NCBI RefSeq assembly: GCF_023283925.1
Contig: NZ_JAKIKX010000001.1
Span: 682,001 to 746,000 of the forward strand
Direction: 5' to 3'
Origin: Shewanella marisflavi
GTDB lineage: Bacteria; Pseudomonadota; Gammaproteobacteria; Enterobacterales; Shewanellaceae
DNA: 64,000 nucleotides
Below, piece after piece: positions 30,661 to 39,950 of this stretch. Numbering within the stretch: the stretch's first letter is position 1; each line of letters starts with the position of its first letter. The translations under genes and the position numbers were made by a program. The notes beneath the pieces are model-generated. The model was not told the origin of the DNA and ran no database searches. It saw only the letters and a list, made by a program, of their open reading frames with translations.

Positions 30661-30956
30661 ATAAATTAGTAGTCAGCGTATTATGCTTCGCACTATCAAG
30701 TGTAGCCAGCTCAGCATTTGCGGCTAAGCAGGATTATAAGTGCTTTATCAATAGTACTAAAAAAGGCGAGCAAGTCGTTTTTTATCGCTGGAACGAGAAA
30801 GATCTTCAGTTAAGAGTTGCCAGTTTACCAGGAAAACAATTAACAGATAATAAAGGTAAGAAGTACTTTATTAAAAGTGTTGAAGAATGTGTGCCTTTGG
30901 GGCATGAGTTCTCAAGCACTAATGCAAAAAGAATAGATAAACAAACGCTTAGATAG
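30657..30956 (+). CDS. Small secreted protein, TapY2-like
   Basis: A 99-residue protein with signal peptide [22 protein letters not shown] and a basic mature part with two cysteines (DYKCF and EECVP). GGAG lies eight bases before the ATG, which overlaps the pilE stop (ATGA), so it is the last gene of the pilin operon. Position and size match what I recall as the TapY2 family beside Aeromonas and Shewanella type IV pilus genes. Its function is unknown; a periplasmic helper of PilY1 or minor pilins is the contextual guess. Confidence 0.7.
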   Translation: MNKLVVSVLCFALSSVASSAFAAKQDYKCFINSTKKGEQVVFYRWNEKDLQLRVASLPGKQLTDNKGKKYFIKSVEECVPLGHEFSSTNAKRIDKQTLR

Positions 30957-30976
30957 GATTTAGGTGATAAGTTTCA

Positions 30977-31008
30977 AAGGCCCCATTTTAGTGGGGCTTT
31001 TTATTTTT
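30977..31008 (+). terminator. Terminator of the minor pilin operon
   Basis: Stem AGGCCCCA / TGGGGCTT followed by TTTTATTTTT. It can also stop the convergent pseudopilin gene. Confidence 0.8.
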
Positions 31009-31024
31009 ATAAAAGTAATGATTA

Positions 31025-31516
31025 TTAGCAGGCATTTCCGTCAGTGCCATAAGAAACTAATCCACTTGTACTAATGAGGACTCTTTGCGAGTTTGAGGCT
31101 TTGCCATTCGGGCAGTAGGTTACATTTCCACCTGAAGATAATCCGTCTGGTGAAAAAGTCATTGAGATTGCTGATGCTTTAACTTTGTCTTGGCTATTAA
31201 AACTGTCAATAGCTTTTAACTCATGATCGTTATTGTCGGCATCAGTAATATAGACTCTAATACCTCCACTCCAATCAGTGTCTGTTCCGCATGAGGTTGC
31301 CGACGCAAAAGAACAAACGTTTACGGTTGCTCCGTAGCTAATTGCTTGATTGCGAGCGAAAGCAAAGAGATTGTGAATCTTTTCAACGTTATTGTTTACT
31401 CGCACTTGTTCATACACTGACGTTAAAGAAGGGACACCAATCGTCAAAAGTATCGCTGCCACGGCAACTGTCACCATTAATTCTACTAGGGTAAAACCTT
31501 TCTTGTTCTTACGCAT
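31025..31516 (-). CDS. GspH/FimT family pseudopilin
   Basis: A 163-residue prepilin: leader MRKNKKG, cleavage site G/FTLVELMVTVAVAAILLTIGVPSL, then a head with four cysteines (VCSFASATSCG, YCPNGK, final NAC). The FimT/FimU pattern is RNQAISYGATVNVCS. It is convergent with the pilV-pilE operon and 139 bases downstream of a second FimT-like gene in the same orientation. FimT-type minor pilins in other bacteria help pilus assembly or DNA uptake. Confidence 0.9.
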   Translation of the reverse strand: MRKNKKGFTLVELMVTVAVAAILLTIGVPSLTSVYEQVRVNNNVEKIHNLFAFARNQAISYGATVNVCSFASATSCGTDTDWSGGIRVYITDADNNDHELKAIDSFNSQDKVKASAISMTFSPDGLSSGGNVTYCPNGKASNSQRVLISTSGLVSYGTDGNAC

Positions 31517-31655
31517 TTAAGGATCCTCACTGCTACTGTTACAAAGTATAAGCGAGAAGCTTTAGGATTTCAGTATATATAAGCTATTCTTTTTAATGCC
31601 AATAATTTGTCAGCTTGATTAAATTTGGCATCTACTGCTAGCTAGGGGATAGTTA

Positions 31656-32165
31656 CTAATTGCAGCTGATATTTTTCTCCTTTGAAAAGCGTACTCTACC
31701 TGCTTGATTGACGACTACCGCTTTAGAATGAGGGCTATCGGCCGAGCTTGGGCAATACCTTAATGTTCCGTTGCTAGCCGATGCTAGACCATCAGGCTGA
31801 AAGCGCGCCGCAGCGCGGTTGTAGTAAACGAAGTCATCGCGATCGAATGAGGCTGTTTGCATCAATAGTTTGTCATTACCATCGAGTTGATTGCTGGTTC
31901 CTGAGTCAGTAAAAACACTGAGTCCTAAGTGCCAATCATTAGTGCATTGATTATCTTTGATTGGGCATACAGTTACCCGCACACCATAATTAATGGCGGC
32001 ATTTCGAGCAAACTGAAGTGTTTGTTGGATGATTCTTATCGCTGCATCGGCGCGATATGCCTGATGTAGGCTGGATAAGTTGGGTACCGCTATGGAGAGG
32101 AGTATGGTAGCGACCGACAGGGTCACCATTAGCTCAATGAGCGTAAATCCATTTTTAAGTTTCAT
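31656..32165 (-). CDS. GspH/FimT family pseudopilin
   Basis: A 169-residue prepilin: leader MKLKNG, cleavage site [28 protein letters not shown], with the FimT pattern FARNAAINYGVRVTVCP and cysteines near NQCTND, RYCPSS and the C-terminal SCN. It is a paralogue of the neighbouring gene at 31025-31516, clearly diverged in the head. AAGGAAATGCC just upstream supports the start. It diverges from glnB across 238 bases. This pair probably complements the PilV/W/X/E set in one tip complex. Confidence 0.9.
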   Translation of the reverse strand: MKLKNGFTLIELMVTLSVATILLSIAVPNLSSLHQAYRADAAIRIIQQTLQFARNAAINYGVRVTVCPIKDNQCTNDWHLGLSVFTDSGTSNQLDGNDKLLMQTASFDRDDFVYYNRAAARFQPDGLASASNGTLRYCPSSADSPHSKAVVVNQAGRVRFSKEKNISCN

Positions 32166-32382
32166 GGCATTTCCTTGCGATTGTTGAGTCTATGCGTCCT
32201 GCAATGACTTGCCCCAGCTTTTTACGGCGGGTTTATAGAGTATAGATAAGCAGATGCTGGTTGATGGGGGACTGATATATTGTTCTGTTCTATGAATATT
32301 GAATCGTTTTACCTCTCGATATAATCATCTTTGGCGGATTAATTGGACGTGGTAAGCTAGTACTTCATAAACTTAAGGTTAA

Positions 32383-32742
<360 letters not shown>

Positions 32743-32752
32743 GGTGAAGATT

Positions 32753-32786
32753 AAAAAAGCCGTTGATTAATATCAGCGGCTTTTTT
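32753..32786 (+). terminator. Terminator between glnB and nagR (convergent)
   Basis: Stem AAAAAGCCGTTGAT / ATCAGCGGCTTTTTT, T runs on both strands, so it may serve both genes. Confidence 0.85.
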
Positions 32787-32810
32787 ATGGAATAGGCTAA
32801 TCTTACCAAG

Positions 32811-33827
32811 TTATCTAGGACTCGATGAGGAGTCTCTGATCACAGGTTGAGGAATAAAGACCTGGTAAGTCAGTTCGCTTTGTTTATTACCTTGATTCTC
32901 AATAAGCAGTTCGGTGGCGGTTTGTGCAATCAGCTTATTGGGCTGATGGACTGTGGTTAGTTTGGGCCATGTTTGTCTGGAAAAGGGGCTGTCTTCAAAC
33001 CCGACAATTGAGAGCTCTTCGGGGATGGCCACGCCCTCTAATCTAGCCGCAAAGAGCGCGCCAGCTGCGATTTCATCGTTACAGGCCACAATGGCAGTAG
33101 GGCGCTCTGCTTTAGCCAAGAGTTGTTTGGCACCTTGCACACCTGACTCGAAAGAATATTGGCCATTAATAATGTTTGATGGGTCAACCTCTAATTGATT
33201 GTTCTCCATAGCGAGTGTAAAGCCTGCCAGGCGGGCTTTAGTCGACTCGTGTTGATGATCGCCACTTAAGAAGGCGATTTTTTTATGGCCTAAATCAATC
33301 AGATGTTGGGTTATTGAGATGGCACCATGCTTGTCGTTTACCATAATCGATAAACCCGTATCATAATCCGCCTCTTCCCCGGCGATGATTCGGACATAGT
33401 TAGCCCCAATTTTGTCTAGCGCCGCCAAGACTTTTGGGTCTTCAGATAGCGGTGGCGTCAGCACTAATCCTGACAGTCTTGCATGGCGCACCATATCGAC
33501 CAGTTCTTGGCAAATATTGTCTGATTTGGCATCACAAGGATGGATAAGCAGTTCATATCCGCGTTGTTTGCATGATGACAAAATACCATTTTGCATATCA
33601 ATGACATAGTAAGCGTTTGGATTGTCATAGACGAAGGCAATTACATAGGATTTAGTTCCTGCTAGATTTCGGGCGGCGACATTGGGTTGGTAATTCAATG
33701 CCGCAATAGCTTGATTTACCTTATCTATGGTCGTCTGACGCACTGACGGTTCGTTATTCGTGACCCTTGAAACCGTTTTTATCGAAACGCCGGCATGTTT
33801 TGCGACATCGTTTATGGTGACTTTCAT
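32811..33827 (-). CDS. nagR: LacI-family repressor of GlcNAc utilisation, NagR
   Basis: A 338-residue LacI-type regulator. The N-terminal helix-turn-helix is TINDVAKHAGVSIKTVSRVTN with the hinge helix YQPNVAARNLAG; the rest is a periplasmic-binding-protein fold for the effector (VAFVYDN-like start, GHKKIAFLSGD, AIVACNDEIAAGALFA, VGFEDSPFSRQTWP). In Shewanella, NagR of this family represses chitin and GlcNAc genes, released by a GlcNAc-pathway metabolite. Its position beside the TonB receptor, and the five matching palindromes in this locus, support the name. It diverges from the receptor gene. Confidence 0.9.
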   Translation of the reverse strand: MKVTINDVAKHAGVSIKTVSRVTNNEPSVRQTTIDKVNQAIAALNYQPNVAARNLAGTKSYVIAFVYDNPNAYYVIDMQNGILSSCKQRGYELLIHPCDAKSDNICQELVDMVRHARLSGLVLTPPLSEDPKVLAALDKIGANYVRIIAGEEADYDTGLSIMVNDKHGAISITQHLIDLGHKKIAFLSGDHQHESTKARLAGFTLAMENNQLEVDPSNIINGQYSFESGVQGAKQLLAKAERPTAIVACNDEIAAGALFAARLEGVAIPEELSIVGFEDSPFSRQTWPKLTTVHQPNKLIAQTATELLIENQGNKQSELTYQVFIPQPVIRDSSSSPR

Positions 33828-34238
33828 CTAGCGGATACTCGTTGTGTCTGTGCAGTTTTAGCTGCAACAGAAAATAAATATGTCTCAAACGATATACTGT
33901 ATGGTTAGACAGCAAATCTCACTTCCCCTGGCGACAATATTGCTAACTTTTACCCTATTAAGCAATCATCAAATTGATTTCCTTAGTTAACTCTCGTTTG
34001 GTAACACGAATTCAATATTGAATTTGTTGATAATAATCAGCAGCTTAAATCGTTACCGTGTTTCTTAAATTTGTTTGGTAAATGTATAAAACCGAAGAAT
34101 TTTCCGCTTTTGGTTATTTTGTTGTGGCACATCTGTTAATTGTTGTGTAATCTTTGTACTCACATGACAGCGTTGTCATTCCTTCGGGGATGGTTATGAA
34201 TACGAATAAAGATAATAAAGTTATGGAAGGGAAACGAG
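33828..34238. other. Intergenic region between nagR and the TonB receptor gene
   Basis: About 410 AT-rich bases containing one NagR operator at 34165-34180, 59 bases before the receptor start. A CTGT-N8-ACAG string at 33897-33912 looks like a LexA box by chance. No other structure is evident. Confidence 0.5.
34165..34180. promoter_or_regulatory. NagR operator 1 (receptor gene)
   Basis: ATGACAGCGTTGTCAT: six-base inverted arms around GCGT. Identical to operators 3 and 4 in the same locus and to the Shewanella NagR consensus as I recall it. Confidence 0.9.
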
Positions 34239-36863
34239 ATGCGACCATCTACTTTTAAGAAAAGTGTACTAGCTACAAACATTGCATTGCTCATGAGTGG
34301 TGCTGTGTCTGTTTCTGCAATGGCGGCCGAAGCCGATGCAGAAGCTGTCAATACGGATAATATTGAAAAAATTGAAGTGCGTGGTTTACGTGCGTCGATG
34401 AAGGCGTCGATCAACGCTAAAAGATTCTCTGATGCTGTTGTTGATGCAGTAACAGCTGAAGATATTGGTAAGTTTCCTGACGGAGACGTAGGTGAATCAC
34501 TGGGTCGTATCCCAGGGGTGTCTGTTAACCGTCAATTTGGTCAGGGACAGCAGGTGTCTATCCGTGGTGCTTCGGCGCAATTAACACGCACCTTACTAAA
34601 TGGCCACTCGGTAGCCTCAACCGGTTGGTTCGATCAGCAGGCTATCGACCGTAGCTTTAACTACTCTTTGCTGCCACCTGAGATGATCAGCGGTATTGAA
34701 GTGTATAAATCTTCTCAAGCCGATATCACAGAAGGTGGTATTGGTGGTACTGTCGTTGTTAAGACGCGCAAGCCATTAGATTTGGACGCTAACACGCTGT
34801 TTTTAAGCGCTAAAGGCGACTACGGTACGGTTTCTGAAGCAACAGATCCTGCGCTATCTGGTCTTTACAGCTGGACCAACGAAAGTGAAAACTTTGGTAT
34901 CTTGGTTTCTGCTGCCGGTTCGCAAACCGAGTATCAGCGTAACGGTATTGAAACTTTGCTTGGTTGGGGCGAGATAGTGCCAACAACCTTCCAACAAGAT
35001 CGTGAGCGTACCGCTTACAACGTTGCCCTACAGTATCGTCCAACCGATAACCTAGAGTTTGGCTTTACTGCAACTAGCCTGGATCTTAAGGCAAACAACG
35101 CTAACACCTCTATTTTCCTTTTCCCAACACAGCAGGGTGTTAGTACCTGTAATGAGACAAATGCTGCAGGTGTATGTGTTGATATCACTCACACAGGTGA
35201 AGGCGGATTTGCATGGGCGCAAACTTGGGCTCGTGAAGCCGAGATGTCATCTGATACCTATGACTTTGACTTCAAATACGAAGGTGACAGATTCACCATG
35301 GAAGGCCGTGTAGGTAATACCAAGGCTGATGGTGGCACTAGCTTAACCTCTAACTATGGTAACTCTATTGGCCAGCCAGGTGATTTTGCCGGTCGTTACG
35401 ATGCTACTGGTGAGAAAATCCTGATTGATATCGCCAAAAAGTCATTCGACGCGGGTGATTTTAACAGCGAATTAGCTACTGCGGGCTGGGCGCTGAAGAA
35501 GCAACCTAACACAGACGAAGAGACCTATGCTCAGGTTGATTTCACCGTGCCTGTCGATTTTGGGGCTATCACCTCAATTAAGGCCGGGGTGCGCTACGCC
35601 GATCATGATGTGACTCAGGAAACTGATGCTGCTATCGTCGGTGACATAGTATCCAGAGATGCTTCTGAATACTATTCAGGAACTATCTCAGCGGGCGCTG
35701 GTTTCACTCTGCCTAAGCCTAATTTTGATGCCATGATCCGCGATGCTAAAGCCTCTGTCGATGGCTTTACCCGTGACAAGTCTGGCTACGGTACACTGAA
35801 CGAGAAGAACCTGGCGGCATACGCCATGGCAAACTTCGAAGGCGAAGGTATTCGCGGTAACTTTGGTCTACGTTTCATCTCAACTGATATCGAGTCTGAT
35901 TACTATGCACTGAGTTCAACCGGTGAGTTTGCCGATGAACTGAGCACTGACAAGTCTAGCTATAGCGACGTGTTGCCTAGCATCAACGTGACTTTCGATC
36001 TGACACCTGATCTATTACTGCGTACCACTGCGGCGCAGGTAATGTCTCGACCAAACTATGCCGATCTGTTTGCGACTTCTACGCTGCCAGGTTTGAACGA
36101 TGGTACACCAGGCAACGAGAAATTGAACCGCGGCTCTGTGGCACTAGACCCATTTAAGGCGACTCAAGCTGATGTGAGCCTGGAGTGGTACTTCGGTGGT
36201 GAAGGTTTGGCATCTTTGACTTACTTCATCAAGGACGTAAGCTCATTTATTACCACTCGTCAAAAGCTTAACCAGCAGATCGGTATTGAAGATCCTAATC
36301 TGATTGAGCAAGGTGGCAGTGCTTGTGGTGAGGGAGTTTATGACTGCTGGACTGTGAGTGAGAAGTACAATGCTAACGGTGGCCGTATTGAAGGGGTGGA
36401 ATTGCAGCTGCAAGACTCTTTCGATAATGGTTTAGGTTACTCAGTTAACTATACCTTTGCCGATGCCGGCTCACCTGCTGAGAACTATCCTGACAAAGTC
36501 GGTGTATTCTCTGACTCTTCTAAGCACACAGTTAACCTAGTGGGCTACTACGAGATGGAGAGCTTCTCTGCTCGTCTGGCTTACAACTGGCGCAGTGAGT
36601 ATATGATGCGTGAACTGCCTGGTTTCTACGGCAACCGTCAGCATCAGGACTATGGCTCACTGGATCTGAGCATGAACTACAGTGTGACAGAGTGGTTGGA
36701 TCTGACCTTTGAAGCGGTTAACCTGACCGAAGAAGACAGCATCCAGATTGGTGTGTCACCAATAGATAACCCAGATGTGATTAACGAGTTCAAGGATAAC
36801 TACCCAGTATGGAGCTTCGATGGTGAAGCAAGATACAAGGTCGGTATTGCACTAAGATTCTAA
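34239..36863 (+). CDS. TonB-dependent receptor, probably for chitooligosaccharides
   Basis: An 874-residue outer membrane receptor of the Xanthomonas/Caulobacter-type sugar TonB receptor family. Signal peptide ends SAMAAEA; plug domain about 45-170 (IEKIEVRGLRASMKASINAK, FPDGDVGESLGRIPGVSVNR, EVYKSSQADITEGGIGGTVVVKT), then a 22-strand barrel ending with aromatic RYKVGIALRF. AAGGGAAACGAG precedes the ATG. The NagR operator 59 bases upstream and the flanking GlcNAc genes make GlcNAc oligomers the likely cargo; this is inferred. Terminator 20 bases downstream. Confidence 0.9.
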   Translation: MRPSTFKKSVLATNIALLMSGAVSVSAMAAEADAEAVNTDNIEKIEVRGLRASMKASINAKRFSDAVVDAVTAEDIGKFPDGDVGESLGRIPGVSVNRQFGQGQQVSIRGASAQLTRTLLNGHSVASTGWFDQQAIDRSFNYSLLPPEMISGIEVYKSSQADITEGGIGGTVVVKTRKPLDLDANTLFLSAKGDYGTVSEATDPALSGLYSWTNESENFGILVSAAGSQTEYQRNGIETLLGWGEIVPTTFQQDRERTAYNVALQYRPTDNLEFGFTATSLDLKANNANTSIFLFPTQQGVSTCNETNAAGVCVDITHTGEGGFAWAQTWAREAEMSSDTYDFDFKYEGDRFTMEGRVGNTKADGGTSLTSNYGNSIGQPGDFAGRYDATGEKILIDIAKKSFDAGDFNSELATAGWALKKQPNTDEETYAQVDFTVPVDFGAITSIKAGVRYADHDVTQETDAAIVGDIVSRDASEYYSGTISAGAGFTLPKPNFDAMIRDAKASVDGFTRDKSGYGTLNEKNLAAYAMANFEGEGIRGNFGLRFISTDIESDYYALSSTGEFADELSTDKSSYSDVLPSINVTFDLTPDLLLRTTAAQVMSRPNYADLFATSTLPGLNDGTPGNEKLNRGSVALDPFKATQADVSLEWYFGGEGLASLTYFIKDVSSFITTRQKLNQQIGIEDPNLIEQGGSACGEGVYDCWTVSEKYNANGGRIEGVELQLQDSFDNGLGYSVNYTFADAGSPAENYPDKVGVFSDSSKHTVNLVGYYEMESFSARLAYNWRSEYMMRELPGFYGNRQHQDYGSLDLSMNYSVTEWLDLTFEAVNLTEEDSIQIGVSPIDNPDVINEFKDNYPVWSFDGEARYKVGIALRF

Positions 36864-36883
36864 TCTTAAAGTAACATCTAAAG

Positions 36884-36910
36884 AAGCCCGGCATTTGCTG
36901 GGCTTTTTAT
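36884..36910 (+). terminator. Terminator of the receptor gene
   Basis: Stem AAGCCCGGCA / TGCTGGGCTT followed by TTTTAT. Read-through may still supply the flavoprotein gene starting 39 bases later. Confidence 0.75.
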
Positions 36911-36948
36911 TAGCAGCAAGCCCAATGACACATTAGCGTAGGTGGTTT

Positions 36949-38475
36949 ATGGACATTAAACGTATCATTATTCTGGGTGGCGGAACGGCAGGCTGGTTAG
37001 CGGCCAATCATTTAGGCAAGGCGTTAGCGCATAGAGAGGACGTTCTAATCAGTCTGGTGGAGTCGCCCGATATTCCCATTATCGGTGTTGGCGAAGGCAC
37101 AGTGCCGGCCATTCGTCAGAGCCTGAAGCGTTTTGGGATCAGTGAGTCAGAGTTTATTCGCCGCTGTGATGTGACCTTTAAACAGTCCATTAAGTTTGTT
37201 AATTGGATGGATAAGGGCCGTCATGGAGAGGGCAATTTTTACCATCATCTTTTCGACATGCCAAGCCCACTTGGTGAGGATCTGACTCAACATTGGCTGA
37301 CCAATTCAGAGCTGGCCTATGGCGATCTGGTTTCGCCCCAGCACAAAGTGTGTGAAGCGGGCAGGGCGCCAAAACAGATCACCCATAGCGAGTATGAAGG
37401 GGCATTAGGTTATGCCTATCACCTCAATGCGGCTAAGTTTGCCAAGTTGTTGGCCGAGAATGCCATTTGCCGTTTTAATGTTGAGCATATTATGGCGAAT
37501 GTTCTCGATGTTTCGCTAACGGGCAGTGGCGATATAGGCTCCCTTGAAACCGATAGCCGAGGCAGTATCAGCGCTGACTTCTATATCGATTGCAGTGGTT
37601 TTGAATCGCTGCTGATCGATAAAACACTCAAGGTGCCTTTTGTCGATAAATCCCATCAGCTCTTCGCCGATAAGGCGATAGCTGTGCAGGTGCCCATTGC
37701 TGCCGATGCGTCGATTCCGCCTTATACCTTGGCTACCGCTCATCAGGCGGGATGGATATGGGACATAGCCCTAACTAACAGACGCGGGGTAGGATTTGTC
37801 TATTCGTCTGAATATATGGATGACGACGAGGCGTTAAATAAGTTATCTCGCTATTTGGGACAAGATCTGGCGCAGTATAAGTACCGAGTGCTGCCAATGA
37901 AGCTCGGTTATCGTAAGGAGTTCTTGCACAAAAACTGCCTCTCTCTGGGGTTAGCCCAAGGTTTTCTCGAGCCACTAGAGGCCACCTCTATTTTACTGAC
38001 CGATTTTGCCGCAGGATTCATTGCCAACCGTTTCCCTGCCGATAGGGATGCCCTCGACCTACTTGGACAGCAGTTTAATCAGGTGATGACCTATGCCTGG
38101 GAGCGGGTGGTTGAATTTATCAAGATGCACTATTACTTGTCAGATAGAGAGGATTCCGCCTTCTGGCGAGATAATCGTGCGCCTTCGGGGTTGCCGAGTG
38201 AATTGGCCAACAGGTTAGCCCTATGGCGCAACCATGTGCCTATCAGACAAGACTTCTTTAGTAAGTTTGAGGTGTTTGATTTAGAAAACTATCTTTATGT
38301 CCTCTATGGCATGCATTACCCGACGGCGAAAGCTGCGCCTCAGGCTGAGCAAACTGAGGCTAGTCAAGCGCAGGCCCAGCAAATAGCTAAGGTTGCACAG
38401 CATCTGGTGAGTGAGCTGCCCGATCACAGAGAATTGCTAGAAAAAATCGCAGCTTATGGCTTACAAAAGTGCTGA
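36949..38475 (+). CDS. Tryptophan-halogenase-family flavoprotein
   Basis: A 508-residue FAD-dependent protein of the tryptophan halogenase family: GxGxxG-type dinucleotide motif in IIILGGGTAGWLAANHLG (4-21), VGEGTVPAIRQSL, and FKQSIKFVNW containing the lysine that I align with the catalytic lysine of halogenases. The hallmark WxWxIP reads WIWDIA (269-274), with Ala instead of Pro. Relatives lie next to sugar TonB receptors in Alteromonadales, Xanthomonas and Caulobacter, and no chlorinated product is known for these. GGTGG precedes the ATG. The real reaction is unknown; a role in GlcNAc polymer handling is contextual inference. Confidence 0.85.
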   Translation: MDIKRIIILGGGTAGWLAANHLGKALAHREDVLISLVESPDIPIIGVGEGTVPAIRQSLKRFGISESEFIRRCDVTFKQSIKFVNWMDKGRHGEGNFYHHLFDMPSPLGEDLTQHWLTNSELAYGDLVSPQHKVCEAGRAPKQITHSEYEGALGYAYHLNAAKFAKLLAENAICRFNVEHIMANVLDVSLTGSGDIGSLETDSRGSISADFYIDCSGFESLLIDKTLKVPFVDKSHQLFADKAIAVQVPIAADASIPPYTLATAHQAGWIWDIALTNRRGVGFVYSSEYMDDDEALNKLSRYLGQDLAQYKYRVLPMKLGYRKEFLHKNCLSLGLAQGFLEPLEATSILLTDFAAGFIANRFPADRDALDLLGQQFNQVMTYAWERVVEFIKMHYYLSDREDSAFWRDNRAPSGLPSELANRLALWRNHVPIRQDFFSKFEVFDLENYLYVLYGMHYPTAKAAPQAEQTEASQAQAQQIAKVAQHLVSELPDHRELLEKIAAYGLQKC

Positions 38476-38573
38476 GTTGAGAAGCTCTAAGATGGGTAAT
38501 TTTTGTGTGAGGTAAATCGATTTGGCGGGGCGCTGTTTATTCCAGCGTCCCGCCATTAGCTTAAAGCGGATGC

Positions 38574-39293
38574 TTATTGCAGCTTATCGAACTGGTTTTG
38601 TTTGGCGATAAGACGCGACAGCTGATTGAGCGAGGCTCTATGGGCGTAGATGATGGGTAGCAGGCCCTTCTTTCTCAGTTCGAGGAACTCTTCATCGCTA
38701 AGTTCATTTAAGGTTTTATCATCAATTAAATAGACGCCATTGATGTTGATCTTCTGCTCCGATTTTTCCAACTTGATGGTTAATTGCTGCGGGGTAAGTA
38801 AGTTTTTATCGGCAAGATATTGGCAAATGGCTTGGGTTTGTTGGTGCATTGCCGCCACGTCCAATAGGGCGTTAGTTCTGGCAGTTAGGTACTCGCTTCG
38901 CTCGCCATCATCGGTAAACAGGCGATTACCTTCCTCTTGAGAAACCATGTGGCTCTCTTCATCTATGCATACGATCACATTGTCACCCTCGGCTGAGGTT
39001 TTGGCGATAGAGAGTGGCGCATTGCTAAAGCCGATAGGACTAATTGGCGCATCCCACTGGTTGTTTTGACAGTACAGGTTGACCTCTGGCTCAATTCCCA
39101 TGATGGCCACAGGGATGAAGTGGCCCGTTTCACCATTTTTTACAAAAACGATCGGAAACTCAGAGGCAAGGCCGGGGATCTCTCGAGCCAGTACTGGGAT
39201 CAGATGTTCTTTGCTGAAACGGCTGAAATCGTTTGAGTGAGTTAGCTTAGTGTTTAAATGCTTTTCCGTTGAAAGAGGGACTATCTTGGCCAT
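38574..39293 (-). CDS. SapC family protein
   Basis: A 239-residue protein matching the SapC family: IVPLSTEKHLNTKLT at the start, FSKEHLIPVLAREIPGLASEFPIVFVKN, LYCQNNQWDAPISPIGFSNAPLS and EGNRLFTDDGERSEYL. It has no signal peptide. The name comes from a Campylobacter S-layer gene cluster, but the biochemical role is unknown. It commonly pairs with halogenase-like flavoproteins beside TonB receptors, as it does here (convergent with the flavoprotein gene). AAGG about seven bases upstream supports the start. Two NagR operators lie in its promoter region. Confidence 0.85.
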   Translation of the reverse strand: MAKIVPLSTEKHLNTKLTHSNDFSRFSKEHLIPVLAREIPGLASEFPIVFVKNGETGHFIPVAIMGIEPEVNLYCQNNQWDAPISPIGFSNAPLSIAKTSAEGDNVIVCIDEESHMVSQEEGNRLFTDDGERSEYLTARTNALLDVAAMHQQTQAICQYLADKNLLTPQQLTIKLEKSEQKININGVYLIDDKTLNELSDEEFLELRKKGLLPIIYAHRASLNQLSRLIAKQNQFDKLQ

Positions 39294-39554
39294 CTTGATA
39301 CCTTAATTAATTTTAGTTTGTGGCGATTACCTGAGATGTGAACACAATTGTCAGGTAACTACTGGTCTATCTTTTACCGTCTGAATGGGGCCAAGTGCAA
39401 GTGATAACGTCTTAAGGTTACGTTTTTTCACAGATCCCCAAATCGAGCCTATCTCATCATTTACCTAAACCATGTCAGTTTGACGCTAACAAGAGCTTAT
39501 GGCTTTGGCGAAGCAGGCGGCTTTTAAAATGAGCGCATGAGATGTTAGCAAGAG

Positions 39555-39570
39555 TTGACAGCGTTGTCAC
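39555..39570. promoter_or_regulatory. NagR operator 2
   Basis: TTGACAGCGTTGTCAC: the core TGACAGCGTTGTCA is intact, the outermost base pair differs from the other sites. It is nearer the sapC-like gene. Confidence 0.85.
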
Positions 39571-39707
39571 ACAGATGTGACTTAATGAAGCGCTCTAGTT
39601 AGGCAGAAACAACCACAGACAGGCGCTTTGTTATCATCGGCAGAAAAAATTGCCTCAAAATGTCAAAAAAATGTAGAAATTCTGTTCTTTCTTAGGTAGA
39701 TTAACTA

Positions 39708-39723
39708 ATGACAGCGTTGTCAT
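39708..39723. promoter_or_regulatory. NagR operator 3
   Basis: ATGACAGCGTTGTCAT, identical to operators 1 and 4, within AT-rich flanks (AATG ... CATTT). Confidence 0.9.
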
Positions 39724-39950
39724 TTGCTTGTGTGACACGTTCGTTTTGTAAGGTTTGCATTGTTAGGGAGAGGTCTCCTAACGCTTGCATTGGCAGTAGC
39801 CATTTACTTTATGGTTATTGTGTTTGTTTTTTCCTATAGTCTCTCCCCAGATACTAGAGATGGCTAGATGTGTTATTGAGTCAAAGATTTGCTGTTTGTT
39901 CGGCGTCGATGAAGCATGGCACATCTAGCATTTTTTTCTTGGGAGGCTAA

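Noticed and set aside
33897..33912. CTGT-N8-ACAG, resembling a LexA box
   Set aside because: Sits in the nagR/receptor gap with no SOS gene nearby, and the central eight bases are not AT-alternating.
36949..38475. Calling the flavoprotein a tryptophan 7-halogenase
   Set aside because: The family match is clear but the proline of WxWxIP is missing and there is no indole substrate context, so only the family name is used.
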